Origin: Pseudoxanthomonas sp. JBR18
Lineage (GTDB): Bacteria > Pseudomonadota > Gammaproteobacteria > Xanthomonadales > Xanthomonadaceae
Direction: 5' to 3'
Length of the DNA stretch: 64,000 nt
Assembly (NCBI RefSeq): GCF_028198165.1
Contig: NZ_CP116339.1
Span: forward strand, 248,001 to 312,000
Below are positions 9,263 through 17,075 of this stretch, piece after piece. The position numbers and the translations under genes were made by a program. The notes below the pieces were generated by a model that ran no database searches, had not been told where the DNA came from, and saw only the letters and a list, made by a program, of their open reading frames with translations. Numbering within the stretch: the stretch's first letter is position 1; every line of letters begins with the position of its first letter.

Positions 9263-9430
9263 TCAGCTGGCCTTGGCCACCGTCTTCTTCGCCACGGCCT
9301 TCTTGGCCGGCGACTTGGTGACGGTCTTGCTGGTCACCGGCGTGGCCACTGCGGTGGCGTGCTTGCGCGTGTTGCCGTAGCTGGCGTTGTAGCGCTTGCC
9401 CTTGGCGGTCTTGCGGTCACCCTTACCCAT
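9263..9430 (-). CDS. thx: 30S ribosomal protein THX
   Basis: A 55-residue basic protein. The first 25 residues (MGKGDRKTAKGKRYNASYGN and onward) are the hallmark of bTHX, a small subunit protein that sits in the head of the 30S particle and stabilises 16S rRNA. The remainder is a lysine/alanine-rich tail with repeated AKK motifs, longer than the Thermus protein but common in gammaproteobacterial homologues. The ATG has AGGAG eight bases upstream. It is a single gene ending at the shared terminator with clc. Confidence 0.9.
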   Translation of the reverse strand: MGKGDRKTAKGKRYNASYGNTRKHATAVATPVTSKTVTKSPAKKAVAKKTVAKAS

Positions 9431-9646
9431 TGTTCGTACTCCTGATGTCTGGTGGCCCGCCGGTTCGGCGGGTGCGCGGCCAGCGAGGGACTGGCGCACA
9501 GGGCCGGAGAGGCTATCACAGCCCCCTCCCCACCCGTACAGCGTCAGGATGTCGCCCATCCGGTCGGTCATGCGAAACGCCGTGGCAGACAATTCCGCTG
9601 CGACCCGGCAAATCCAGGTGCAGAACCCATGCAGAACGGCGCGCGC

Positions 9647-10054
9647 CTAATGTGCGCAGCTTGCGTCGTGCACGTGGCCGTGGTTCAGGCGCAGATTGAG
9701 CAGGTGCGCCAGCCCGACCAGGGTGCCGCCGAAGGTCATCGTCACCGCATGCGCCACCAGATGGTGATGCAGCGGTGCGTACAGGATGCCGGCCCACAGC
9801 ACGAGCAACCCCAGCAGCAAGGTGCCCAGCGCGCGCAGCACGCGGTGGCGGCGATAGCCGGTGACCAGGCTGAAGGCGCCCAACAGCGAGGCGAAGACCA
9901 CGAAGGCGCGCTCGAAGCCCTCGCCCAGCCAGGCCGACAGGCCCAACGCGGGGAGCAGCGCGATCAGCAGCGGCAGCACCGCGCAATGCACCGCGCACAC
10001 CAGCGAGCCGGTGGCGCCCAATCGGTCGAGCCAGGAGCGGAAGGGTGATGACAT
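9647..10054 (-). CDS. MerC-domain membrane protein
   Basis: A 135-residue protein with four hydrophobic helices and the MerC-type signature, including Cys19 and Cys24 in LVCAVHCAVLP of helix 1. The C-terminus is histidine-rich (LNHGHVHDASCAH), suggesting metal binding. MerC of mercury resistance imports Hg(II), but no other mer gene is present here. It diverges from a ZnuD-like receptor across a Zur box, so a role in zinc handling across the inner membrane is the better inference. It is a single gene; the 216 bases downstream, towards thx, show nothing. Confidence 0.85.
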   Translation of the reverse strand: MSSPFRSWLDRLGATGSLVCAVHCAVLPLLIALLPALGLSAWLGEGFERAFVVFASLLGAFSLVTGYRRHRVLRALGTLLLGLLVLWAGILYAPLHHHLVAHAVTMTFGGTLVGLAHLLNLRLNHGHVHDASCAH

Positions 10055-10088
10055 GACGGGGATGACTTTCGGGACGGGCGTTGACTTC

Positions 10089-10111
10089 GAGAAGATATAT
10101 TATAACGTTTT
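10089..10111. promoter_or_regulatory. Zur box between merC-like gene and znuD
   Basis: The core GATATA-T-TATAAC (10094-10106, centred on 10100) matches the proteobacterial Zur consensus GTTATA-N-TATAAC at 11 of 12 arm positions. The flanks (GAGAA left, GTTTT right) also partly fit the outer arms GAAAT/ATTTC. It lies 35 bases upstream of merC and 45 bases upstream of znuD, placed to repress both when zinc is sufficient. Confidence 0.8.
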
Positions 10112-10155
10112 GCCGACACCCGCATCTTTCCCGCAACCCTCCCCGGATCTTCTCA

Positions 10156-12219
10156 ATGATGTCTTCCATTTTCCGCGTCCCCGGCGCGGCCGCCCCCGTT
10201 TTTGCCCGTGCTCCGCTCGCCGCCGCCCTCGCACTGGCCCTGAGCAGCTTTGCCGCGCAGGCACAGCAGACCGCCACCCCGCCGGACAGCGACTCGCGCC
10301 ATGTCCATGGCAGTGGCTTGCACGCCAAGGATCTGGACGCGGTCAAGGTCACCGCCAGCCCGTTCGGCAGCACCGCCGACCAGCTCAGCCGTCCGACCGA
10401 AGTGCTCTCCGGCGAAAAACTCGACGAAGCGCGCGCGGCCAGCCTAGGTGAGACCGTCGCCGGCATGCCTGGCGTGCAGAGCTCCAACTTCGGTCCTGGC
10501 GTGGGCCGCCCGATCATCCGCGGCATGGACGGCCCACGCGTGGCGGTGATGGCCGACGGTCTGTCCAGCGCAGACGTCTCCACGGTGAGCCAGGACCATT
10601 CCCCGGCCATCGAGCCGTTCCTGGCCGACCAGATCGAGGTCCTCAAGGGACCCTCCACGTTGCTGTACGGCAGTGGCGCGATCGGCGGCGCGGTCAACGT
10701 GGTCGATGGGCGCATCCCGGAGACCGCGGTCAACGGCATCAGCGGACGCGCCGAAACCCGCGTGGACATCGGCGACAAGGACGGGCAGACCAGCATGGCG
10801 CGCGTGGACGTGGGCAACGGTGGCCTGACCATCCACGCCGACGGGGTGTACCGCAACGCCAAGGACTACGACACGCCCGAAGGCCGCCAGGCCAACACCT
10901 TCATCGACAACAAGTCCGGGGCCATCGGCGCCTCGCTGGCCGGCGACTGGGGTTTTGTGGGCATGTCGGTCTCGCGTTTCAACGACAGCTACGGCAATCC
11001 CGGCGAGCCTGGCGACCTGGCCGCTGGCGAGCGCGGCGTGCACCTGGAGATGCACCAGGATCGTTTCGAGCTCAAGGGCGCGCTGAACGATCCGTGGGGC
11101 CAGGGCAGCGGCCTGCGCTACAGCTTCGGCCACACCTCCTACGACCACACCGAGTTCGAGGGTGAGGAGGTGGGCACGGTGTTCAAGAAGAACGCCAACG
11201 AGGGCCGGGTGGAGGCCACCTTCGCCGCCGACAACGGCTGGAAGACCGCCGTCGGCGTGCAGGGCAGCGATTCGACCTTCCAGGCGATCGGCGAGGAGGC
11301 CTTCGTGCCGCGGACCGACACCAAGTCGGTGGGTGTGTTCGCCGTGGCCCAGAACACCTGGGGCGCGTTCTCCACCGACCTGGGCGCGCGCATCGACCAG
11401 GTCAAATACGACACCGAGACCGGCCTGTCACCGGACTACAAGCCGATGAGCCTGTCGGCCAGTTTCGGCTTCCGGCTCAACGACCAGTGGCGTCTGACCG
11501 CCAACCTGGACCACGCCGAGCGCGCCCCGGCCGAGGAGGAACTGTTCGCCGACGGTCCGCACATCGCCACGTTGGCCTACGAGATCGGCGGCAACGACCT
11601 GCAGAAGGAAAAGGCCAACCAGGCCGAACTGGGCCTGCAGTACCGCAACGACTGGGTCGATGCGAAGGTCTCGGCCTATTACAACCGCTACAACAATTTC
11701 ATCTACCTCACCGATACCGGCAACCAGTGGTACTTCGATGAGGAAGACGAGTACCTGCCGATCCGCCAGTGGACCCAGGGCGATGCAATCTTCCACGGCT
11801 TCGAGGGCGAGGCCACCTTCCACCTGGCCAACAACGACCGCGTCGGCGCCTGGGACCTGCATGTCTTCGGCGACACCGTGCGTGCGCGCCTGGCCGATGG
11901 TGGCAACCTGCCGCGCATCAGCCCGGCCCGCTTCGGTGCGCAGCTGCGCTGGGAAGGCGATGCCTGGCGCGCCTCGTTGGGCGGCACGCGCTACATGAAG
12001 CAGGACAAGGTCGCGGTCAACGAGACCCCGACCGCCGGCTACACCATGGTCGATGCGCACCTGGCCTACCACATCGATGCTGGCAGCACCTCGTGGGAAG
12101 TCTTCCTGGATGGCAACAACCTGCTCAACCGCGACGCGCGCGTGCACACCTCCTTCCTCAAGGACGATGTGATGCTGCCTGGTCGCAACGGCACCTTCGG
12201 CGTGCGGGTGTTCTTCTGA
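10156..12219 (+). CDS. znuD: ZnuD-like TonB-dependent zinc receptor
   Basis: A 687-residue outer-membrane receptor. Residues 1-36 are a signal peptide (cleavage after SFAAQA), followed by a histidine-containing segment (SRHVHGSGLH) and the TonB box/plug region (DAVKVTASPFG; plug motifs PIIRGMDGPRV and VLKGPSTLLYGSGAIGG). The remainder is a 22-strand barrel ending in an aromatic residue (GVRVFF). The plug resembles neisserial ZnuD, which takes up zinc or haem-bound metal. The Zur box upstream and the MerC-like partner support zinc as the cargo. ATG 10156 is the first of two adjacent ATGs and gives the normal signal peptide. A strong terminator follows. Siderophore or other metal transport is less likely but not excluded by sequence. 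Confidence 0.85.
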   Translation: MMSSIFRVPGAAAPVFARAPLAAALALALSSFAAQAQQTATPPDSDSRHVHGSGLHAKDLDAVKVTASPFGSTADQLSRPTEVLSGEKLDEARAASLGETVAGMPGVQSSNFGPGVGRPIIRGMDGPRVAVMADGLSSADVSTVSQDHSPAIEPFLADQIEVLKGPSTLLYGSGAIGGAVNVVDGRIPETAVNGISGRAETRVDIGDKDGQTSMARVDVGNGGLTIHADGVYRNAKDYDTPEGRQANTFIDNKSGAIGASLAGDWGFVGMSVSRFNDSYGNPGEPGDLAAGERGVHLEMHQDRFELKGALNDPWGQGSGLRYSFGHTSYDHTEFEGEEVGTVFKKNANEGRVEATFAADNGWKTAVGVQGSDSTFQAIGEEAFVPRTDTKSVGVFAVAQNTWGAFSTDLGARIDQVKYDTETGLSPDYKPMSLSASFGFRLNDQWRLTANLDHAERAPAEEELFADGPHIATLAYEIGGNDLQKEKANQAELGLQYRNDWVDAKVSAYYNRYNNFIYLTDTGNQWYFDEEDEYLPIRQWTQGDAIFHGFEGEATFHLANNDRVGAWDLHVFGDTVRARLADGGNLPRISPARFGAQLRWEGDAWRASLGGTRYMKQDKVAVNETPTAGYTMVDAHLAYHIDAGSTSWEVFLDGNNLLNRDARVHTSFLKDDVMLPGRNGTFGVRVFF

Positions 12220-12289
12220 TCGCCTGACCGCGCCGAGCGGTGGGGCGAGGCGCGACCCCTCCACGCCTCGTCCGGCCCCACGGGGCCTG

Positions 12290-12331
12290 CGGGCCGGAAG
12301 ACCTCCCCTGTCTTCCGGCCCGCACTTTTTT
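12290..12331 (+). terminator. Intrinsic terminator of znuD
   Basis: A perfect 13-base stem (CGGGCCGGAAGAC at 12290-12302 and its complement at 12310-12322) with a 7-base loop is followed by T7 at 12325-12331. It ends the znuD transcript. Nothing else is visible in the gap 12220-12415. Confidence 0.92.
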
Positions 12332-12415
12332 TGGTACCACGAGGCATCGGGGCCTCACGCCGTGGAGCGAAAATCCGGCGCCGACATGCCAGCGCCGCCA
12401 CGCGCAAAGCGCGGC

Positions 12416-13207
12416 TCACACGCCCATGTAGCGGTGCGGACGGTGGTTGAACATCAGCACCAGGCTCAGCACCACCGCGCCCAGCGCCGAATACAGCACT
12501 TTGGAGGGCGCCAGGGTGAGGAAAGCCACGCACATCAGCACCGCGTCGAAGGTCATCTGCACCCGCCCGGCGCTGATGCCATGGGCGCGCTGCAAGTAGA
12601 CGGCCAGGATGCCCACCCCGCCCAGGCTGGCGTGGTGACGGATGAAGAACAGGATGCCCAGACCGACCAGGGCGCCGCCGACCAGGGCCGAGTACCAGGG
12701 TGTCATCGTGGCGTATGGCGCCCACCGCGGCAGCAGGTCGGTCAACATGCCGCAGGCAGCCACCGCCGCGAAGGTCTTGAGCGTGAACTCCCAGCCCATG
12801 CGCCGCACCGAGAGCCAGTAGAACGGCAGGTTGACCAGCACGAACATCAGGCCGAAATTCCAGCCCAGCGCGTAATGCGCCAGGAACGCCACGCCCGCCA
12901 TGCCGCCAATCATCAGCCCGCCCTTGGCGAACACCGCCAGCCCCAGCGAAGCGGTGAGCGTGGCCAGGACCATGCCCTGCACGTCCTCGGCGATCGAATG
13001 GTGGAAGGCGCGATCATCGACCCCGATCCCTTCCGAATCCGGTGCCGGCGTCAGCGGTCCGGAGGTGACCACCACGCCCGGGGGCGAATGATCGGCACCG
13101 CCATCGTCCAGGCCGACCTCCGGCGCCGGCGCGTCGATGGTGTCGGGATCTTGGTCAGGGGGAATGGCGGAAGACACGGGGGAGGCCGGCTGCGGGGGCC
13201 GGCGCAT
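12416..13207 (-). CDS. YitT-family membrane protein
   Basis: A 263-residue inner-membrane protein. The first 65 residues are Pro/Asp-rich and probably cytoplasmic and disordered. Five to six hydrophobic helices follow, with the family-typical GGMAGVAFLAHYALGWNFG and ASLGGVGILAVYLQ segments. YitT proteins have no firmly established function; some are proposed transporters. The C-terminal DUF2179 ligand domain found in many Gram-positive YitT proteins is absent. The start at 13207 gives the complete frame, but an internal methionine near residue 78 could also be used, since the N-terminal tail has low complexity. No operon partner is evident. Confidence 0.8.
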   Translation of the reverse strand: MRRPPQPASPVSSAIPPDQDPDTIDAPAPEVGLDDGGADHSPPGVVVTSGPLTPAPDSEGIGVDDRAFHHSIAEDVQGMVLATLTASLGLAVFAKGGLMIGGMAGVAFLAHYALGWNFGLMFVLVNLPFYWLSVRRMGWEFTLKTFAAVAACGMLTDLLPRWAPYATMTPWYSALVGGALVGLGILFFIRHHASLGGVGILAVYLQRAHGISAGRVQMTFDAVLMCVAFLTLAPSKVLYSALGAVVLSLVLMFNHRPHRYMGV

Positions 13208-13248
13208 TCTACCGGCACGTCCGTGTCAAACCGTCACATCGGCAACCT

Positions 13249-13815
13249 TCACTCCACGCGGAGTGCAAACGATCCGATCAGCACCAGCAAGAAGCAGCAG
13301 CCACCAACGGCCACAAGCAGCCACGCGCCCCAAGACAAGGGCTCATCGGCAACTAGGCCGCCATCGGCCAGGCCCGCGGCACGCACGCGCTGGTTCACCC
13401 ACAGCACCGGCAGGGGCGCCAGCAGCGAGATCATCCAGAACGGGTGCGGCATGCGCCCGGCAGCGCTGAGCAGAAAATACAGCAGCGCGGCGATCCCACC
13501 ATGCAGCTCCGGCGCCCTGCGGCCAAGCCGCTTGGCGAGGATGTCTTCCATCTGTTCGAAGCAGAAATACGCGGTGATCCCTGAAAAGATCGCGCGCGCC
13601 ACCGGCGAGAGCTTGACCTGGCGCGCACGCCGCACCGCCACCCAGTTCCGGTAGAACCAGACCAACAGATACAGGCCCAGCGTGCAGCCCGACAACAGCA
13701 GGAATTTCCAGGCGGCCGGAGCGTACAGCCGAACCGTGGTCGCGGCGCCATCCGCCGGCGCGTCGGCGACGTACGCCGTCGGCGCCTGGTAAGGATTCAC
13801 TGTCTCAAGTTCCAT
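13249..13815 (-). CDS. Hypothetical membrane protein with NPYQAP N-terminus
   Basis: A 188-residue protein of unknown function. It begins with a short polar tail containing NPYQAP, a motif common at the N-terminus of several small membrane protein families in this group. It then has four hydrophobic segments (roughly residues 35-55, 90-125, 125-145 and 165-185). The loop between helices 1 and 2 is basic, which fits a cytoplasmic location. The ATG at 13815 is chosen over one five codons upstream because AGGGGGA precedes it at good spacing. The middle region vaguely recalls DUF4234 proteins, but I would not assign it. It is separated from pilU by 63 bases and converges with nothing. Confidence 0.7.
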   Translation of the reverse strand: MELETVNPYQAPTAYVADAPADGAATTVRLYAPAAWKFLLLSGCTLGLYLLVWFYRNWVAVRRARQVKLSPVARAIFSGITAYFCFEQMEDILAKRLGRRAPELHGGIAALLYFLLSAAGRMPHPFWMISLLAPLPVLWVNQRVRAAGLADGGLVADEPLSWGAWLLVAVGGCCFLLVLIGSFALRVE

Positions 13816-13878
13816 TTGTCCCCCTGTCATCCACCCTGCGGCGCCATTAGGCGTCCGCGCTTCCCTGCTCGTCCTGCG

Positions 13879-15009
13879 TCAGCGCGCCTCGGCCACCTCG
13901 ACCCCGTCCAGCCCCTGGGCCAGGGTGCGCGCGTCGCCGCCGGAGGCCAGCTTGATGCGCAGGCGCACCTCGTTCTGCGAGTCGGCATAGCGCAGCGCGT
14001 CCTCGTAGGAGATCTCGCCGGCCTGGTAGAGCTCGAACAGGCTCTGGTCGAAGGTCTTCATGCCCAGGTTGGTGGACTCCTTCATGACCTCCTTGAGCTT
14101 GTGGATCTCGCCTTCGCGGATGTAGTCCTGGATCAGCGGCGTGCCGAGCATGATCTCCATGGCCACCCGGCGCGCCTTGCCATCCGGGGTCGGTACCAGT
14201 TGCTGGGCGACCACGCCGCGCAGGTTCAGCGACAGGTCCATCAGCAGCTGGCTGCGACGGTCCTCGGGGAAGAAGTTGATGATGCGGTCCATCGCCTGGT
14301 TGGCGTTGTTGGCGTGCAGGGTGCACAGCACCAGGTGGCCGGTTTCGGCGAAGGAGATGGCGTGGTCCATGCCTTCGCGGGTGCGCACCTCGCCGATCAT
14401 GATCACGTCCGGCGCCTGGCGCAGGGTGTTCTTCAGCGCGTTCTCCCAGCTGTCGGTGTCGATGCCGACCTCGCGCTGGGTGATGATGCAGCCCTCGTGC
14501 TTGTGCACGAACTCGATCGGGTCCTCGATGGTGATGATGTGCCCGGTCGAGTTCTGGTTGCGGTAGCCGATCATCGCAGCCAGCGAGGTCGACTTGCCGG
14601 TGCCGGTGGCGCCGACAAAGATGATGATGCCGCGCTTGGTCATCGCCAGGGTCTTGATCACCGGCGGCAGGTTGAGCTCGTCGACGCTGGGGATCTTGGT
14701 CTCGATCCGGCGCAGCACCATGCCAACCTGGTTGCGCTGGTAGAAGCAGCTCACGCGGAAGCGGCCCACGCCGGCCACGCCGATGGCGAAGTTGCACTCG
14801 TGGGTCTTCTCGAACTCCTCGCGCTGGGCCGGCGTCATGACGTTGAGCACCAGATCGCGCGACTGTTGCGGGGTCAGCGGGGTCTGGGTGATGGGGGTCA
14901 GCTTGCCATGCACCTTGATCGACGGCGGCATGCCGGAGGTGATGAACAGGTCCGATGCCTTCTGGTGCGACATCAGCTTGAGGAACGAGGTGAAGTCGAT
15001 GCTGCTCAT
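13879..15009 (-). CDS. pilU: Type IV pilus ATPase PilU
   Basis: A 376-residue hexameric secretion ATPase that assists PilT in pulling type IV pili back into the cell. The Walker A motif GATGTGKST lies near residue 135, the Asp box and Walker B (VIMIGEVRTREGMDHA) near 200-215, and the His box (GHLVLCTLHANNA) after it. Length and the divergent C-terminus (LAQGLDGVEVAEAR) distinguish it from PilT, which is encoded just upstream on the same strand. GGAGAG precedes the ATG at good spacing. The 95-base gap to pilT suggests co-transcription. Role: twitching motility and surface behaviour, acting at the inner-membrane pilus base. Confidence 0.96.
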   Translation of the reverse strand: MSSIDFTSFLKLMSHQKASDLFITSGMPPSIKVHGKLTPITQTPLTPQQSRDLVLNVMTPAQREEFEKTHECNFAIGVAGVGRFRVSCFYQRNQVGMVLRRIETKIPSVDELNLPPVIKTLAMTKRGIIIFVGATGTGKSTSLAAMIGYRNQNSTGHIITIEDPIEFVHKHEGCIITQREVGIDTDSWENALKNTLRQAPDVIMIGEVRTREGMDHAISFAETGHLVLCTLHANNANQAMDRIINFFPEDRRSQLLMDLSLNLRGVVAQQLVPTPDGKARRVAMEIMLGTPLIQDYIREGEIHKLKEVMKESTNLGMKTFDQSLFELYQAGEISYEDALRYADSQNEVRLRIKLASGGDARTLAQGLDGVEVAEAR

Positions 15010-15104
15010 CTGTCTCTCCGTGGGCCGTTGGCCCGGGTGGGGTCAGCGGCAAAACGCATGGGATCGAACCTGTCGGTCGCCAGGGGGCGACCAGGCACCG
15101 GCGA

Positions 15105-16142
15105 TTACTCGAACAGGCGCTTGTCCTTGGCGTATTCCTTGGCCTGCTGGCGCGTGATCTGGCTGCGCTTGACCAGGTCCTGCAGGTGCTGGTCCAGGGT
15201 CATCATGCCGAACTGCTGGCCGGTCTGAATGGCCGAGTACATCTGCGCGACCTTGTCCTCGCGGATCAGGTTGCGGATGGCCGGGGTGCCGACCATGATT
15301 TCCCACGCGGCGGTACGCCCGCCGCCGACCTTCTTCAGCAGGGCCTGGGAGATCACCGAGCGCAGCGACTCGGACAGCATCGAGCGCACCATCGGCTTTT
15401 CGCCGGCCGGGAACACGTCGATGATGCGGTCGATGGTCTTGGCCGCCGAACTGGTGTGCAGGGTGCCGAACACCAGGTGGCCGGTTTCCGCGGCGGTCAG
15501 CGCCAGGCGGATGGTTTCCAGGTCGCGCAACTCGCCGACCAGGATGTAGTCGGGGTCCTCACGCAGCGCCGAGCGCAGCGCTTCGTTGAAGCCGTGGGTG
15601 TCGCGGTGCACCTCGCGCTGGTTGATCAGGCACTTCTGCGAGGTGTGCACGAATTCGATCGGGTCCTCGACGGTGAGGATGTGACCGTATTCGTTCTTGT
15701 TGATGAAGTCGATCATCGCCGCCAGCGTGGTCGACTTGCCCGAGCCGGTCGGCCCGGTCACCAGGATCAGACCCTGCGGCTGCTGGACCATCTCGCGGAA
15801 CAGCGGCGGGCAGCCCAGGTCCTCCAGGGTCAGCACTTCGGACGGAATCGTGCGGAACACCGCGCCGGCGCCGCGGTTCTGGTTGAACGCGTTGACGCGG
15901 AAGCGGGCCAACGAGGGGATCTCGAAGGAGAAGTCGACCTCGAGGAATTCCTCGTAGTCGCGGCGCTGCTTGTCCGACATGATGTCGTAGACCAGCGCGT
16001 GGACCTGCTTGTGGTCCAGCGCGGGGATGTTGATGCGGCGGACATCGCCGTCCACGCGGATCATCGGCGGCAACCCGGCGGACAGGTGCAGGTCCGAAGC
16101 CTTGTTCTTGACCGAGAAGGCCAGCAGTTCGGCGATATCCAT
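15105..16142 (-). CDS. pilT: Type IV pilus retraction ATPase PilT
   Basis: A 345-residue ATPase, the exact family length, that powers pilus retraction. It carries Walker A (GPTGSGKST, residues 130-138), VGELRDLETIRLAL and the His box GHLVFGTLHTSSA. The C-terminal AIRNLIRE segment (a PilT-specific motif needed for retraction) is present. AGGGGA lies eight bases before the ATG. The gene heads the pilT-pilU pair and diverges from yggS across about 100 bases, the usual pilT/yggS/proC neighbourhood of gammaproteobacteria. Confidence 0.97.
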   Translation of the reverse strand: MDIAELLAFSVKNKASDLHLSAGLPPMIRVDGDVRRINIPALDHKQVHALVYDIMSDKQRRDYEEFLEVDFSFEIPSLARFRVNAFNQNRGAGAVFRTIPSEVLTLEDLGCPPLFREMVQQPQGLILVTGPTGSGKSTTLAAMIDFINKNEYGHILTVEDPIEFVHTSQKCLINQREVHRDTHGFNEALRSALREDPDYILVGELRDLETIRLALTAAETGHLVFGTLHTSSAAKTIDRIIDVFPAGEKPMVRSMLSESLRSVISQALLKKVGGGRTAAWEIMVGTPAIRNLIREDKVAQMYSAIQTGQQFGMMTLDQHLQDLVKRSQITRQQAKEYAKDKRLFE

Positions 16143-16244
16143 GCGTTGCGTGTTCCCCTGTGGAAAGTACTGCGAAACTGGAAGCCTACATCCCCAAAAG
16201 GCAGTATAGCGCCCTTGTCGCACCTGCCAACGAGCTTGTCCGCC

Positions 16245-16925
16245 GTGCTTTCCGACCGTCTCGCCGACACCCTGAACAGGCTGAACAACGCGGCCACCGA
16301 GGCCGCCCGGCCAGTGCCCACGCTGGTGGCGGTGTCCAAGTTCCAGCCCGCCCAGGCCGTCGCGGACCTGGCCGCGGCTGGCCAGCGCGTGTTCGGCGAA
16401 AACTACGTGCAGGAGGCCCAGGCCAAGCAGGCCGAGCTGAACAGGCCAGACCTGGTCTGGCACCTGATCGGCCACCTGCAGTCCAACAAGGCCGCGCTGG
16501 CGGCCGAGCTGTTCGACTGGGTGCAGACCGTGGACCGGCCCAAGCTGGTAGGCGCACTGGCCCAGGCACGACAGCCGGAGCGTGGCCCGCTGAATGTCCT
16601 GATCCAGGTCAACATCGACGACGAGGCCAGCAAGCATGGGTGCGCGCCGCAGGACATCGACGCGCTGGCCGCCGCCATCACCGCCCAGCCCGCCCTGGCG
16701 CTGCGCGGCCTGATGGCCATCCCGGCGCCACACGAGGACCCGGCCCTACGCAGGGCTGCCTTCGCCCGGATGAAGCAGCTGTTCGACACCCTGGCCGCGC
16801 AGCACGCCGGCGTGGACACCTTGTCGATGGGCATGAGCGAGGACTGCGCGCTGGCGGTGGCCGAGGGCGCCACGATGGTGCGCGTGGGCACCGCCTTATT
16901 CGGTCCGCGGCCTGCAAAAGCCTGA
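16245..16925 (+). CDS. yggS: YggS-type PLP homeostasis protein
   Basis: A 226-residue single-domain PLP protein (PLPBP/YggS family), which carries pyridoxal phosphate and buffers its pool rather than acting as a normal enzyme. The PLP lysine is Lys32 in LVAVSKFQPA, and the phosphate-binding end is MGMSEDCALAVAEGATMVRVGTALFG. There is no in-frame ATG at the right place; GTG 16245 gives the family length. In-frame TTGs at 16236 and 16215 are alternatives and none has a good Shine-Dalgarno. It diverges from pilT and is followed by proC, a widely conserved order. Its stop codon lies inside a tandem repeat. Confidence 0.92.
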   Translation: MLSDRLADTLNRLNNAATEAARPVPTLVAVSKFQPAQAVADLAAAGQRVFGENYVQEAQAKQAELNRPDLVWHLIGHLQSNKAALAAELFDWVQTVDRPKLVGALAQARQPERGPLNVLIQVNIDDEASKHGCAPQDIDALAAAITAQPALALRGLMAIPAPHEDPALRRAAFARMKQLFDTLAAQHAGVDTLSMGMSEDCALAVAEGATMVRVGTALFGPRPAKA

Positions 16926-16952
16926 GCTTTTGTGAAAGCCTGAGCTTTTGTG
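16917..16952 (+). repeat. Tandem 18-base repeat with mini-hairpins at the yggS stop
   Basis: Two exact copies of AAAGCCTGAGCTTTTGTG lie head to tail (16917-16934 and 16935-16952). Each contains an AAAGC/GCTTT stem with a 4-base CTGA loop. The first copy contains the yggS stop codon TGA. The second runs straight into the larger palindrome beginning at 16949. Confidence 0.85.
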
Positions 16953-17018
16953 GGAGCCGCCATGGCGGCGAAAGGCTTCACTAGGAAAGCTTCATCGCCG
17001 CCGTGGCGGCTCCCACAA
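16949..17018. repeat. REP-like palindrome, copy 2 (complete, paired arms)
   Basis: The left arm (16949-16977) carries TGTGGGAGCCGCCATGGCGG and the right arm (about 16990-17018) is its near-exact reverse complement, with C for T at one position. Both arms extend into a shared GGCTTC/GAAGCTT inner part. It forms a long hairpin between yggS and proC. Each arm also contains its own small GCCGCCATGGCGGC palindrome, as in bacterial REP sequences. Confidence 0.85.
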
Positions 17019-17075
17019 GAAGCAGCGTGATGCGGCGATAATTGTGGGGTTCTCCCGACGCAACAGGTGCATGCC

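Noticed and set aside
9647..10054. Mercury-resistance locus because of the MerC domain
   Set aside because: No merR, merT, merP or merA is nearby, and a Zur box rather than a MerR operator lies upstream.
16917..17018. CRISPR array or integration site
   Set aside because: Only two 18-base tandem copies without spacers and a palindrome found at other loci; no cas genes, integrase or tRNA.
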